Source: Paraburkholderia tropica
GTDB taxonomy: Bacteria > Pseudomonadota > Gammaproteobacteria > Burkholderiales > Burkholderiaceae
Direction of reading: 5' to 3'
NCBI RefSeq assembly: GCF_900109265.1
Contig: NZ_FNZM01000021.1
Location: 1-64,000 of the forward strand
DNA length: 64,000 bases
Shown here: one piece after another, positions 25,702 to 34,212 of the stretch
Numbering within the stretch: the first letter of the stretch is position 1
Layout of the letters: each line of letters begins with the position of its first letter
Made by a program: the position numbers and the translations under genes
The notes under the pieces: generated by a model
Databases searched by the model: none
What the model saw: only the letters and a program-made list of their open reading frames with translations
Told to the model about the DNA's origin: nothing

Positions 25702-26129
25702 GCTTGTTCGAGGTCGAAGCCTTCGTCGAGCCAACCGGTGATGCCGCCGATCATCAGCTTCACCGGGCGGCCGAGTTTTGCGAGCCGGATCGCGCCGCGC
25801 GTCGCGCCATTGCAGTGCGGCCCCGCGCAATACGTCACGAACAGCGTGTCGAGCGCATACGCTTCGAGCTTCGACGCGACGATCTTGCCGTGCGGCAGGT
25901 TGATCGCGCCCGGCACGTGACCCTGCGCGTAGAGCGCGGGGCTGCGTACGTCGAGCAGTACGAAATCGGGCTGGCGGCTGCGATCGGCGAGCGCCGCATG
26001 CACGTCCCAGCAATCGGTTTCGAACGCCAGCGAGGCGCTGAAATGCGTCAGCGCGTCCGCGCTCGCGGCGGCGGGAATCTCGCTGACGAGAGAGGAAGGC
26101 TGCGAAGAAAGCTGCGTCTGAACGGTCAT
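25698..26129 (-). CDS. Rhodanese-like domain protein
   Basis: A 143-residue single-domain sulfurtransferase-like protein. The rhodanese pattern is clear: LLDVRSPALYAQGHVPGAINLPHGKI and the active-site loop YCAGPHCNGATRGA with catalytic Cys. The C-terminus reads IGGITGWLDEGF. No signal peptide. ATG 26129 gives a normal N-terminus; the frame stays open far upstream only because of GC content. It is divergent from a GlxA-type AraC regulator 100 bases away, a pairing that suggests control by that regulator. Confidence 0.88.
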   Translation of the reverse strand: MTVQTQLSSQPSSLVSEIPAAASADALTHFSASLAFETDCWDVHAALADRSRQPDFVLLDVRSPALYAQGHVPGAINLPHGKIVASKLEAYALDTLFVTYCAGPHCNGATRGAIRLAKLGRPVKLMIGGITGWLDEGFDLEQA

Positions 26130-26228
26130 GGTTGCGCTCCGTATTCGAGTGTCGATGTGAGGCATTGTCGCGTGCGCAGCGACTTCGCCGACAGTGGCGC
26201 GATCGTCATTTTCCGGTAACATCGCGCC

Positions 26229-27230
26229 ATGTCTCGCACCGCTCCTCATCTCGTCGTCGCGCTGGCTTACGACCGTCTCTGCACCTTTGAATTTGGCTGC
26301 GTGACGGAGCTGTTCGCGCTCGAACGGCCCGAACTCGACGTCGCGTGGTATCGCTTCGCCGTGTGCGCGGCCGAGCGCGGGCCGCTGCGCGCGGCGGGCG
26401 GCGTGACCGTGTCGGCGCCTTATACGCTGGCCATGCTCGATCGCGCGCAGACCATCGTGATTCCGGGCTGGCGCGATGCCGACGAGCGTCCGCCCGAGGC
26501 GCTGCTGCGCAAGCTGCGCGCCGCCCATGCGCGCGGCGCGCGTTTGTGTTCGATCTGCTCGGGCGTGTTCGTGCTGGCGGCGGCGGGCGTGCTCGACGGC
26601 AAGCGCGTCACCACGCACTGGCGTTATGCGGAGGCGTTGCAGCAGCGCTATCCGCAACTTCAGGTGGAAGCCGATGCGCTCTATATCGACGAAGGGCAGG
26701 TGCTGACGTCGGCCGGATCGGCGGCGGGCATCGACATGTTGCTGCATCTCGTGCGCCGCGATCATGGCGGCGAAGTGGCCAATCGCGTGGCGCAGCGGCT
26801 CGTCGTGCCGCCGCATCGCGAAGGCGGGCAGGCGCAGTTCGTTCCGCGTCCGATGCCGCGCGATGAAAGCAGTCCGCTTGCGCGGCTGATGGATTGGGTG
26901 CGCGCGAATCCGCGCCTCGAACATAGCGTCGCGTCGCTGGCCGCGCGCGCGGCGATGAGCCCGCGCACGCTGCAACGGCAATTTCTCGACGCCACCGGCA
27001 TGGGCCCGTACGAATGGGTCGTGCGCGAGCGGGTGAGCGTCGCGCGCGATCTGCTGGAGGCGCGCCCGACATTGAGCATGGAGCGCGTCGCGGAACTCGC
27101 GGGGTTCGGCTCGGAAGAGTCGTTGCGACGGCATTTCCGGCGCATCGCGCTCACCACTCCGGCGGCATATCGCGAGCAATTTGCGCGTGGCGCGCGCCGC
27201 ACGGGGTTGTCGCGTCGTCAGGCTCGCTAA
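26229..27230 (+). CDS. GlxA family AraC-type transcriptional regulator
   Basis: A 333-residue regulator. The N-terminal DJ-1/PfpI-like domain (about 1-190) keeps the nucleophile-elbow Cys in RLCSICSGVFVLAAAGVLDGKRVTTHW; the C-terminal AraC domain (about 225-320) has two HTH motifs (HSVASLAARAAMSPRTLQRQFLDATG and SMERVAELAGFGSEESLRRHFRR). Divergent from the rhodanese gene, which it probably controls. Effector unknown. Confidence 0.92.
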   Translation: MSRTAPHLVVALAYDRLCTFEFGCVTELFALERPELDVAWYRFAVCAAERGPLRAAGGVTVSAPYTLAMLDRAQTIVIPGWRDADERPPEALLRKLRAAHARGARLCSICSGVFVLAAAGVLDGKRVTTHWRYAEALQQRYPQLQVEADALYIDEGQVLTSAGSAAGIDMLLHLVRRDHGGEVANRVAQRLVVPPHREGGQAQFVPRPMPRDESSPLARLMDWVRANPRLEHSVASLAARAAMSPRTLQRQFLDATGMGPYEWVVRERVSVARDLLEARPTLSMERVAELAGFGSEESLRRHFRRIALTTPAAYREQFARGARRTGLSRRQAR

Positions 27231-27448
27231 TCGGTATTTTCCGGCGATCTGGCCGTGGCGCGCGTAGGCGCAGGCTGCCCGAATCGTCCTTCTCTTTTGC
27301 CCGGTCGGGCTGTCCCTCCGCCTCACGCAGACACGTCCTTGCGCGCCGGCGCCTGCATCGCCCGCCCGTGGCGATTCGCTACGCATGGCGGCCGACACAC
27401 CGCATTCATCCGATAAATAATGTTTGTATTTGGCGAATTGATTTGCTA

Positions 27449-27478
27449 TTGACAAATAAAATGCGCCACTCCTATGAT
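27449..27478 (+). promoter_or_regulatory. Predicted strong sigma70 promoter of the MFS gene
   Basis: A consensus TTGACA (27449-27454) and TATGAT (27473-27478) with an 18-base spacer lie in an AT-rich patch unlike its surroundings. The 382-base gap from 27231 to 27612 otherwise shows no gene; the 135-base leader after the promoter could hold control elements but I recognise none. Confidence 0.65.
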
Positions 27479-27612
27479 GGCCGCACAGTCGCCACACCGG
27501 GCCGCGCACGTTAAGCGCGGTCAGTGCGGTTGCTGTGTGCGTACGGCGCGTCAGACGCAGGCTACCGAAGACCCGCCGCGCGGGATTCGCCACAATGTCT
27601 GGAGACAGGCCC

Positions 27613-28977
27613 ATGCCTCAATCGATCATCTCGGACCGCGTGTCCGAGCGTCCGCTCGCGCCAGCCGCCCATGCTTCGGGCGCCGGGAGCGTCAGCGACG
27701 ACCTGCTGTTCCGCAAGGTCGCGTGGCGCGTCATTCCGTTTCTGTTCGTCTGCTATGTCGTGTCGTTTCTCGACCGCATCAACATCGGCTTTGCGCAGTT
27801 GCAGATGAAGCACGATCTCGGTTTCAGCGACGCCATGTACGGACTCGGCGCGGCGATCTTCTACATCGGCTATGTGCTGTGCGAAGTGCCGAGCAACATG
27901 CTGCTCGCCCGTTTCGGCGCGCGCCGCACGTTCATGCGCATCATGCTGCTGTGGGGGATCGCGTCGACCTGCATGATGTTCGTGCACACGCCCACGCATT
28001 TCTACGCGCTGCGTTTCCTGCTCGGCGTGTTCGAAGCCGGCTTTTTTCCGGGCATCGTGCTTTACCTGACCTACTGGTTCCCGCCGCGGCGGCGCGCAGC
28101 GGTGTTCTCGATCTTCTTCGCGGGCGTGGCGGTGGCGGGCGTGCTGGGCGGCCTCGTGTCGGGCTGGATCATGCGCGACATGGGCGGCGTCATGGGACTC
28201 GAAGGCTGGCGCTGGATGTTCGCGATCGAAGGACTGCCCGCCGTGCTGCTCGGTCTGATGGCGGCGTTCTGGCTCGTCGACGGCCCCGAACAGGCGCGCT
28301 GGCTCAGCGACGTTGAAAAGGCTCAACTGCTTGCGCAGCGCGAGGGCGCATCGTCGGCACATTCCGCACATTCAGCGCACGCTTCGCGTTCGTTCGGGGC
28401 GGCGCTGCGCAATCCGCGCGTCTACCTGTTCGCGTTCATCTATTTTTCGCTGACCTGCGCGTCGCTCACGCTGAACTTCTGGATGCCGCTGATGATCCGC
28501 GATTTCGGCGTGCACGACGTGCTCGCGATCAGTCTCTACACGGTGATTCCGAACGCGGTCGGCGCGGTGGGCCTGATGCTGATCGCGCGTCGCTCGGACC
28601 GGCGCGGCGAGCGGCGCTGGCACTTCGCGGCGTGCACGGTGGGCGGCGGCGTCGCGCTTTCGCTGCTCACGCTGCATCTGGCGAGCTTCGCGGCGATGAT
28701 GGCGATTCTCTCGATGGCCGCCGTGCTGATTTTCGCTGCGCTGCCGATCTTCTGGGCCGTGCCGCCTGCGTATCTCTCCGGCAAGGCCGCGGCGGCGGGC
28801 ATCGCGCTGATCAGCAGTATCGGCATTACGAGCGGCATCGTGAGTCCGTGGGCGATCGGTCTCATCAAGACGCATACCGGCAGCATGGACAATGCGCTCT
28901 ACATACTGGCCGCGCTGCTCGTGGCGAGCGGCGCGGCGTTGCTGATCGGCGTACCGGCGCCGGACAGGGCGCGTTGA
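27613..28977 (+). CDS. MFS transporter, anion:cation symporter (ACS) family
   Basis: A 454-residue carrier with about 12 hydrophobic segments. It has the ACS signature RVIPFLFVCYVVSFLDRINIGFAQLQMKHDLGFS, then YVLCEVPSNMLLARFGARRTFMRIMLLWG and RFLLGVFEAGFFPGIVLYLTYWFPPRRRA. The family takes up organic anions such as tartrate, phthalate, glucarate or hydroxyphenylacetate. ATG 27613 follows GGAGACAGG; ATG 27595 is possible. No catabolic gene accompanies it, so the substrate cannot be guessed. Confidence 0.9.
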   Translation: MPQSIISDRVSERPLAPAAHASGAGSVSDDLLFRKVAWRVIPFLFVCYVVSFLDRINIGFAQLQMKHDLGFSDAMYGLGAAIFYIGYVLCEVPSNMLLARFGARRTFMRIMLLWGIASTCMMFVHTPTHFYALRFLLGVFEAGFFPGIVLYLTYWFPPRRRAAVFSIFFAGVAVAGVLGGLVSGWIMRDMGGVMGLEGWRWMFAIEGLPAVLLGLMAAFWLVDGPEQARWLSDVEKAQLLAQREGASSAHSAHSAHASRSFGAALRNPRVYLFAFIYFSLTCASLTLNFWMPLMIRDFGVHDVLAISLYTVIPNAVGAVGLMLIARRSDRRGERRWHFAACTVGGGVALSLLTLHLASFAAMMAILSMAAVLIFAALPIFWAVPPAYLSGKAAAAGIALISSIGITSGIVSPWAIGLIKTHTGSMDNALYILAALLVASGAALLIGVPAPDRAR

Positions 28978-29049
28978 ACGGCGCGATCGCTCGCGGATTC
29001 GCGTATCGGCGGGTATGAAGAAATCGCGCCCGCGTTTGGCGCGGCGCGC

Positions 29050-29430
29050 TCAGAGGTCGAGCTGCTTGATCGCGTCCACGCGATCCGGATAAAACGCCAG
29101 ATGGTTCTGGATCTCCGCGACGGCCGTATGCGGATGCTCGTAGGTCCAGACCGCGTTGGCCGAATGCTCGCCGCCCGGCACGATCGAGTAGTACGCGCAG
29201 TCGCCCTTATAGGGGCAGTAGGTGGTGTGGTCGGTGCGCGTGAGCAGCGACATGTCCGCGTCTTCGCGCGGCACGTAGATCACGGGCGGGTAGTTCGCCT
29301 CGCGCAGTTCGAGCGCGCGGCGCGTGTCGGCGACAACATGGCCCGCGACCTTCACGACCACGTGCTTCGCCAGCAGCTCGATCGTGATCGGATGGTCCGG
29401 GCCGGGAATCTTGACGGATCTGGTTTGCAT
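29050..29430 (-). CDS. DUF427 domain-containing protein
   Basis: A 126-residue soluble protein with the DUF427 pattern: VKVAGHVVADTRRALELREANYPPVIYVPREDADMSLL, the conserved TYCPYKGDCAYYSI, and WTYEHPHTAVAEIQNHLAFYPDRVD. Function unknown in the family. GAGGAG before ATG 29430 fixes the start; an upstream start at 29574 would add 48 unrelated residues. Confidence 0.9.
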   Translation of the reverse strand: MQTRSVKIPGPDHPITIELLAKHVVVKVAGHVVADTRRALELREANYPPVIYVPREDADMSLLTRTDHTTYCPYKGDCAYYSIVPGGEHSANAVWTYEHPHTAVAEIQNHLAFYPDRVDAIKQLDL

Positions 29431-29599
29431 GACGCGGCTCCTCGCAGTCGGCATTGGGCGCACGGCCGTGGCGATTGCCGCGTGTGGCGCTCGCTCCAGT
29501 GTAGGGCGAAGTCGAAATGGCCGCTTGCGGCACGCCGCACTGCGAGTTCGGGCGGCAGGACGCCGCCCGGTCATGACAAACGGATGACGGCCGTGCGTC

Positions 29600-30436
29600 T
29601 TACTGCTGCGGTGCGCCGTTCCACGCGGGCAGCGTCACGCCGTGATAGACGGCGAGAATCTTCGCCGCCACGTTCGGCTGCTGGTAGCTGGCCACGAGCG
29701 TCTTCACCCACGGCGCGTTCGCATCTTTCTCGTTGACGGCGATGAAGTTGCGATACGGGCTGCCATCGACCTTTTCCTGCGCGATGCGTTCTTGCGGAAT
29801 GCGGATGCCGGCCTTGATCGCCCAGTCGGTATTGACCACGGCGGCGTCGAGGTCGCCAATCGCGCGCCCGACGATGCCCGCATCGAGTTCCTTGATCTTG
29901 ATTTGCTTCGGATTGCTGGCGATATCGCGCGCCGTCGGCAGCAGGCCGACATCGCTACGCAGCTTGATGAGACCCTGACCCTGCAACAGCAGCAGCGCGC
30001 GGCCTTCGTTGCTCGGATCGTTCGGCACGCCGATGGTCGCGCCCTGCGGCAGCGCCCCGACCGACGGATATTTGCGCGAGTAGAGCCCGATCGGCTGCAC
30101 GTAGGTGAAGCCCACCGGCACGATGGTGTAGTGACGCGCGGCCACCTGCGCATCGAGATAGGGCTTGTGCTGGAACGAATTGGCGTCGAGATCGTGCTCG
30201 GACAGCGCTTCGTTGGGCTGGGTGTAGTCGGAGAACGTCGTCACCTTGATGTCGAGGCCGTGCTGGGCGGCGTTCGCGGCCACCACGCGCCAGACGTCTT
30301 CGTCCTCGCCGGACATGATGCCCACGCGCAGCGTCTGCGCCGCCTGCGCCGTCGAGGCGAGCGGCCCGAACAGACCGGCGACGAGCGTCAGCGAGGCGAG
30401 TCCCGCGGCGATCAGGGTTCGTTTGTTCTTGTTCAT
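29600..30436 (-). CDS. MetQ/NlpA family substrate-binding protein, orphan
   Basis: A 278-residue periplasmic binding protein. A signal peptide ends near AQA-AQT; the mature part has LRVGIMSGEDEDVWRVVAANAAQHGLDIKVTTFSDYTQPNEAL and NSFQHKPYLDAQVA, the MetQ ligand region. There is no cysteine at the cleavage site, so unlike MetQ it is not a lipoprotein. No metN or metI gene is adjacent, so it must work with an ABC transporter coded elsewhere. Methionine or a related sulfur compound is the likely ligand. Divergent from the MFS gene at 30713. Confidence 0.9.
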   Translation of the reverse strand: MNKNKRTLIAAGLASLTLVAGLFGPLASTAQAAQTLRVGIMSGEDEDVWRVVAANAAQHGLDIKVTTFSDYTQPNEALSEHDLDANSFQHKPYLDAQVAARHYTIVPVGFTYVQPIGLYSRKYPSVGALPQGATIGVPNDPSNEGRALLLLQGQGLIKLRSDVGLLPTARDIASNPKQIKIKELDAGIVGRAIGDLDAAVVNTDWAIKAGIRIPQERIAQEKVDGSPYRNFIAVNEKDANAPWVKTLVASYQQPNVAAKILAVYHGVTLPAWNGAPQQ

Positions 30437-30712
30437 ATGCGTGCGCCCGTGGCGGAGTGAAAGATGGGGCGATGCTAGGGCGCGCGCGGGCCGCGTCCAA
30501 CCAATTTCGCGCACGTTCGTTATCGCACGCACGCTGATAAGCACATCGCGGCGAGTGCTTACGGGGGATTGAAGGGTCAGGGCGCGATGGCGCGTGCTAA
30601 GGGGCGATCGCGCAATGCACGTCTCGCGCGAAGCATATGCGTATACGTCGTTTTGCCACGGACCGGGCGATGACTACGATGCTTCGATTGTCACTTTGTC
30701 CGGATTCCCCTC

Positions 30713-32275
30713 ATGTCGACCGTCGCCGTCCCCGTTCATGCCGACCGTACCGATCGTGCCGATCCAGCCGGTCACGTCGATACATGGAGCGACGCCGCCG
30801 CGCCGCACGCGCGCCCCGTCATCCGCTCGGCGCAGGACGTCGCGCGCATCGTCAACGAAGGGGCGCAGACGGGCAGCAAGGCGCGCGTGGTGATCGCCAT
30901 CGCGCTCGGCGGCGTGTTTCTCGACGCCTACGATCTCACCTCGCTCGCCTATGGCGTGAAGGACATCGCGCGCGAATTCGCGCTTTCGCCGGTGCAGGTC
31001 GGTGTGGTTTCCGCCGCGATCACGTTCGGCGCGATTCTGGGCGCGCTGTTCGGCGGCTATCTGACCGACCGCATCGGGCGCTATCGCGTCTTCATGGCCG
31101 ACATGCTGTTCTTCGTGGTCGCCGCCATCGCGGCCGGGCTCGCGCCCAATGCGTGGGTGCTCGGCGGCGCGCGCTTCCTGATGGGCTTCGGCGTGGGGCT
31201 CGATCTGCCGGTGGCGATGGCCTTTCTCGCCGAGTTCTCGCGCGTGGCGGGCCGCGGCAACAAGGCGGCGAGCGTGGCCGCCTGGTGCCCCGCGTGGTAC
31301 GCGGCCACGAGTACCTGCTATCTGCTGATTCTCGCGCTCTACGCGATTCTGCCGGCGCATCACGCGGGCTGGCTCTGGCGTTTGACGCTCGCGTTCGGCG
31401 CGGTGCCGGCGCTGCTGATCATCGCGGTGCGCAGCCGCTATATCAGCGAGTCGCCGGTCTGGGCCGCGAATCAGGGCGATCTGGAAGGCGCAGCGCGCAT
31501 TCTCAAACGTTCGTGGGGCGTCGATGCGGTGGTCGAGCGCGACGATGCCAACCCCGCGCAGCACACGCCGCGCGCCGCCTCGTGGCGCAATTACGGCGTG
31601 CTGTTCAACGCCACCTATCGGCGTCGCACGATCCTCGCGGCCACCATCGGCGCGGCCTCGTCGTTCGGCTATAACGCGATCATCTTCGGCTTGCCGGTCA
31701 TCATCGCGAGCTTTTTCAAACAGGGGCCGCTCACTACTATCGTCGCTTCGCTGCTGCTCAATCTGCTGTTCGCCTTCGTCGGCGGCCTGATCGGCGTGCG
31801 CACCGCGCCCACCATCGGGGCGTGGAAGATGACCGTGGCGGGCCACGCGTTGCAGGTGAGCGCGCTGGTCGGACTCGCGCTGATCGGTCATCCGTCGAGC
31901 GGTGCGTTCGTCGCGCTCGCGATTCTGCTGCTGGGCGCCTATCTGTTCGGGCAAGGTTTCGGCCCCGGCTCGCATTCGATGACGTATGCGTCGCTCAGCT
32001 ATCCGACTTCGCTGCGCGGCATCGGCGTGGGGTTCAACCAGACGCTCGTGCGCTCGTCGTCGACCATTTCGCTGTTTCTCTTTCCGGTGCTGGCGGCGGC
32101 GCTCGGCACGAAGGTGTTCTGGGTGATCGCGGTCGCACCGCTGACGTCGCTGCTCGTGCTGCTGGCGATTCGCTGGGAGCCGTCGGGCTACGACATCGAC
32201 GGCGAGGATTACACGCCGCAAGCGGGCGACACCGCGCGACGCGCCGACGATTGCCCCGCCTGCATGCGCGGCTGA
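30713..32275 (+). CDS. MFS transporter (sugar porter-like)
   Basis: A 520-residue carrier with about 12 hydrophobic segments after a 60-residue hydrophilic N-terminus. It has IALGGVFLDAYDLTSLAYGVKDIAREFALSP, the motif GGYLTDRIGRYRVF (motif A) and RFLMGFGVGLDLPVAMAFLAEFS. The C-terminal tail ends with a Cys pair (DDCPACMRG), which is unusual and could bind metal. The monooxygenase gene follows 162 bases later on the same strand. Substrate unknown; a sulfur- or nitrogen-bearing organic compound is plausible from context. Confidence 0.87.
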   Translation: MSTVAVPVHADRTDRADPAGHVDTWSDAAAPHARPVIRSAQDVARIVNEGAQTGSKARVVIAIALGGVFLDAYDLTSLAYGVKDIAREFALSPVQVGVVSAAITFGAILGALFGGYLTDRIGRYRVFMADMLFFVVAAIAAGLAPNAWVLGGARFLMGFGVGLDLPVAMAFLAEFSRVAGRGNKAASVAAWCPAWYAATSTCYLLILALYAILPAHHAGWLWRLTLAFGAVPALLIIAVRSRYISESPVWAANQGDLEGAARILKRSWGVDAVVERDDANPAQHTPRAASWRNYGVLFNATYRRRTILAATIGAASSFGYNAIIFGLPVIIASFFKQGPLTTIVASLLLNLLFAFVGGLIGVRTAPTIGAWKMTVAGHALQVSALVGLALIGHPSSGAFVALAILLLGAYLFGQGFGPGSHSMTYASLSYPTSLRGIGVGFNQTLVRSSSTISLFLFPVLAAALGTKVFWVIAVAPLTSLLVLLAIRWEPSGYDIDGEDYTPQAGDTARRADDCPACMRG

Positions 32276-32437
32276 GCATAAAAACATCGGCGCCAATCGC
32301 GCATAGCCGAAAAGCTCATATGCAATCGCGGATTTTCTAGTAGGGGATTGCGGCACGGGCTGTTCAAATGACCGCTGGACTCGCCCGGCGCGACGCGCGG
32401 GCGAGGCGCATTCCGGTCCATTCGAAGCCCTCCTGTC

Positions 32438-33814
32438 ATGCCGAAGACGAAACAGCCGATCCTGCTCAACGCGTTCAACATGAATTGCGTGGGCCATATC
32501 AATCACGGTCTCTGGACGCATCCGCGCGACCGCTCGGCCGATTACCGCCAACTCGCGTACTGGACCGATCTCGCGCGCACGCTCGAACGCGGCCTGTTCG
32601 ACGGGCTGTTTCTCGCCGATATCGTCGGCGTGTACGACGTCTATCAGCGCAATGTCGACGTCACGCTGCGCGAGTCGATTCAACTGCCCGTCAACGATCC
32701 CACGCTGCTCGTGCCCGCGATGGCGGCGGCTACGCAGCATCTGGGCTTCGGCGTGACGGTCAATCTCACTTACGAGGCGCCGTATCTGCTCGCGCGGCGC
32801 TTTTCCACGCTCGATCATCTGACGCAGGGGCGCATCGGCTGGAATATCGTGACGGGCTATCTGGACAGCGCGGCGCGCGCGATGGGCGTGCGCGAACAGT
32901 TGCCGCACGACGAGCGCTACGAACGCGCCGACGAATATCTGGACGTCCTCTATCAACTGTGGGAAGGCAGTTGGGAAGCGGGCGCGGTGTTGCGCGACAA
33001 GGCCGGGCGCGTGTATGCCGATCCGGCGAAAGTGCATCGCGTGCAGCACAAGGGGCGTTATTACGACGTGGACGGCTACCATCTCGCGGAGCCGTCGCCG
33101 CAGCGCACGCCGGTGCTGTTTCAGGCCGGCAGTTCAGGACGCGGCCAGCGCTTTGCCGCGCGCCACGCGGAATGCGTGTTCATTTCGCCGCCCAATCGCG
33201 CGGTCGGTCGCGAAACGGTGCGCGCGCTGCGCGAGCAGCTCGTGCGCGCGGGGCGCCGTCCCGACGACGTGAAGGTGTTCGTCGGCGCGGCGGTGGTGCC
33301 GGGCGCGACCGAACGCGAAGCGCGCGAGAAGTACGCGGATTACCGCCAGTACGCAAGCCGCGAGGCTGGTCTCGCGCACTTCGCGGCGAGCACGGGCATC
33401 GACTACGCGCAATACGATCTCGACGCGCCGGTCGATTACACGCCCGGCAACGCCATCGAGTCGGCCACGCGCACGGCGCAGCAGCACGGCTGGACGCGCC
33501 GTTCGCTGCTGGAGATGTTCGAGCTGGGCGGACGCTATCCGGCCATCGTCGGCAGCGCGTCGCAGGTGGCCGACGAGTTGCAGGCGTGGGTCGAGGAAGC
33601 GGGCGTGGACGGCTTCAATCTGAGCCGCACGGTGGTGCCCGAAAGCTACGAGGATTTCGTCGATCTGATCGTGCCCGAGTTGCAGAATCGCGGGCTCTAT
33701 AAAACCGCTTACGAGCCGGGCTCGCTGCGCCACAAGCTGTTCGGCGCGGGCGATACGCTGCCCGATCGTCACACCGGCGCGGGCTTCCGGCGCAAGGAAA
33801 CGGAGACGGTTTGA
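32438..33814 (+). CDS. LLM-class FMN-dependent monooxygenase (NtaA/SnaA/DszA type)
   Basis: A 458-residue TIM-barrel monooxygenase using reduced FMN from a partner reductase. Family features: LNAFNMNCVGHINHGLWTHPRD, LARTLERGLFDGLFLADIVGVYD, STLDHLTQGRIGWNIVTGY, the extended VLFQAGSSGRGQRFAARHAE and CVFISPPN. Relatives oxidise nitrilotriacetate, EDTA, pristinamycin or dibenzothiophene sulfone. Beside a MetQ-like protein and an MFS carrier, a role in scavenging organosulfur compounds is plausible but unproven. No flavin reductase gene is adjacent. Confidence 0.88.
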   Translation: MPKTKQPILLNAFNMNCVGHINHGLWTHPRDRSADYRQLAYWTDLARTLERGLFDGLFLADIVGVYDVYQRNVDVTLRESIQLPVNDPTLLVPAMAAATQHLGFGVTVNLTYEAPYLLARRFSTLDHLTQGRIGWNIVTGYLDSAARAMGVREQLPHDERYERADEYLDVLYQLWEGSWEAGAVLRDKAGRVYADPAKVHRVQHKGRYYDVDGYHLAEPSPQRTPVLFQAGSSGRGQRFAARHAECVFISPPNRAVGRETVRALREQLVRAGRRPDDVKVFVGAAVVPGATEREAREKYADYRQYASREAGLAHFAASTGIDYAQYDLDAPVDYTPGNAIESATRTAQQHGWTRRSLLEMFELGGRYPAIVGSASQVADELQAWVEEAGVDGFNLSRTVVPESYEDFVDLIVPELQNRGLYKTAYEPGSLRHKLFGAGDTLPDRHTGAGFRRKETETV

Positions 33815-33851
33815 GGCCGGCGGCGGGCGAGTTATCGCGCCCTGAATATTT

Positions 33852-33943
33852 GTGTCAGTGATATTTCCTGTTTATGCGTGTCAGCGATATTTGTAGTTTA
33901 TGCCTCACAGGCATATAATCGCTTTATGCTTCACAGGAATATC
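33852..33943 (+). promoter_or_regulatory. Four phased 26-bp repeats with embedded promoter upstream of hipBA
   Basis: Related units start at 33852, 33878, 33904 and 33930: GTGTCAGTGATATTT, GTGTCAGCGATATTT, CTCACAGGCATATAA and TTCACAGGAATATCC. The first three end in TTTATGC, exactly 26 bases apart. TTGTAG (33891-33896) and TATAAT (33914-33919), 17 bases apart, form a promoter inside the array. E. coli hipBA also has several HipB operators over its promoter, so these are the probable autoregulatory sites. Confidence 0.75.
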
Positions 33944-33945
33944 CC

Positions 33946-34209
33946 ATGAAGATCATCGTCAATACGCCGGCGGCGCTCGCCGAAATCCTGCTGTCGGCCA
34001 GAAAAGAATACGGCCTGACCCAGGCGCAGGCCGCGAGCGCGCTCGGCATCGGCCAGCCGCGCCTGTCGGCGCTCGAAACCACCGGCACGGCCAGCATCTC
34101 GCTGGCCCAGATGCTCACGCTGCTTTCGCTCTACGGACTCGAACTGTGCGTGCAGTCGCGCGACACCAGCGGGGTGCTGGAGGCGCGCGAAGACCGGCTG
34201 GAGTGGTAG
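33946..34209 (+). CDS. hipB: HipB-like antitoxin, Cro/C1-type regulator
   Basis: An 87-residue HTH protein: LAEILLSARKEYGLTQAQAASALGIGQPRLSALETTGTASISLAQMLTLLSLYGLELCVQSR. The length and the beta-strand ELCVQSRD after the HTH match HipB, which dimerises, binds operators and neutralises HipA. It is three bases before hipA and sits behind the phased repeats. The start lies directly after the last repeat unit; GGAAT serves as a weak ribosome-binding site. Confidence 0.9.
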   Translation: MKIIVNTPAALAEILLSARKEYGLTQAQAASALGIGQPRLSALETTGTASISLAQMLTLLSLYGLELCVQSRDTSGVLEAREDRLEW

Positions 34210-34212
34210 CGC

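Noticed and set aside
26130..27614. Long N-terminal extension of the rhodanese gene on the minus strand
   Set aside because: The frame is open but antisense to the AraC gene and lacks any domain; ATG 26129 gives a complete rhodanese protein.
30674..33082. 802-residue minus-strand open frame
   Set aside because: It lies antisense to the MFS and monooxygenase genes and has the Arg/His/Ala-rich composition of a GC-driven shadow frame.
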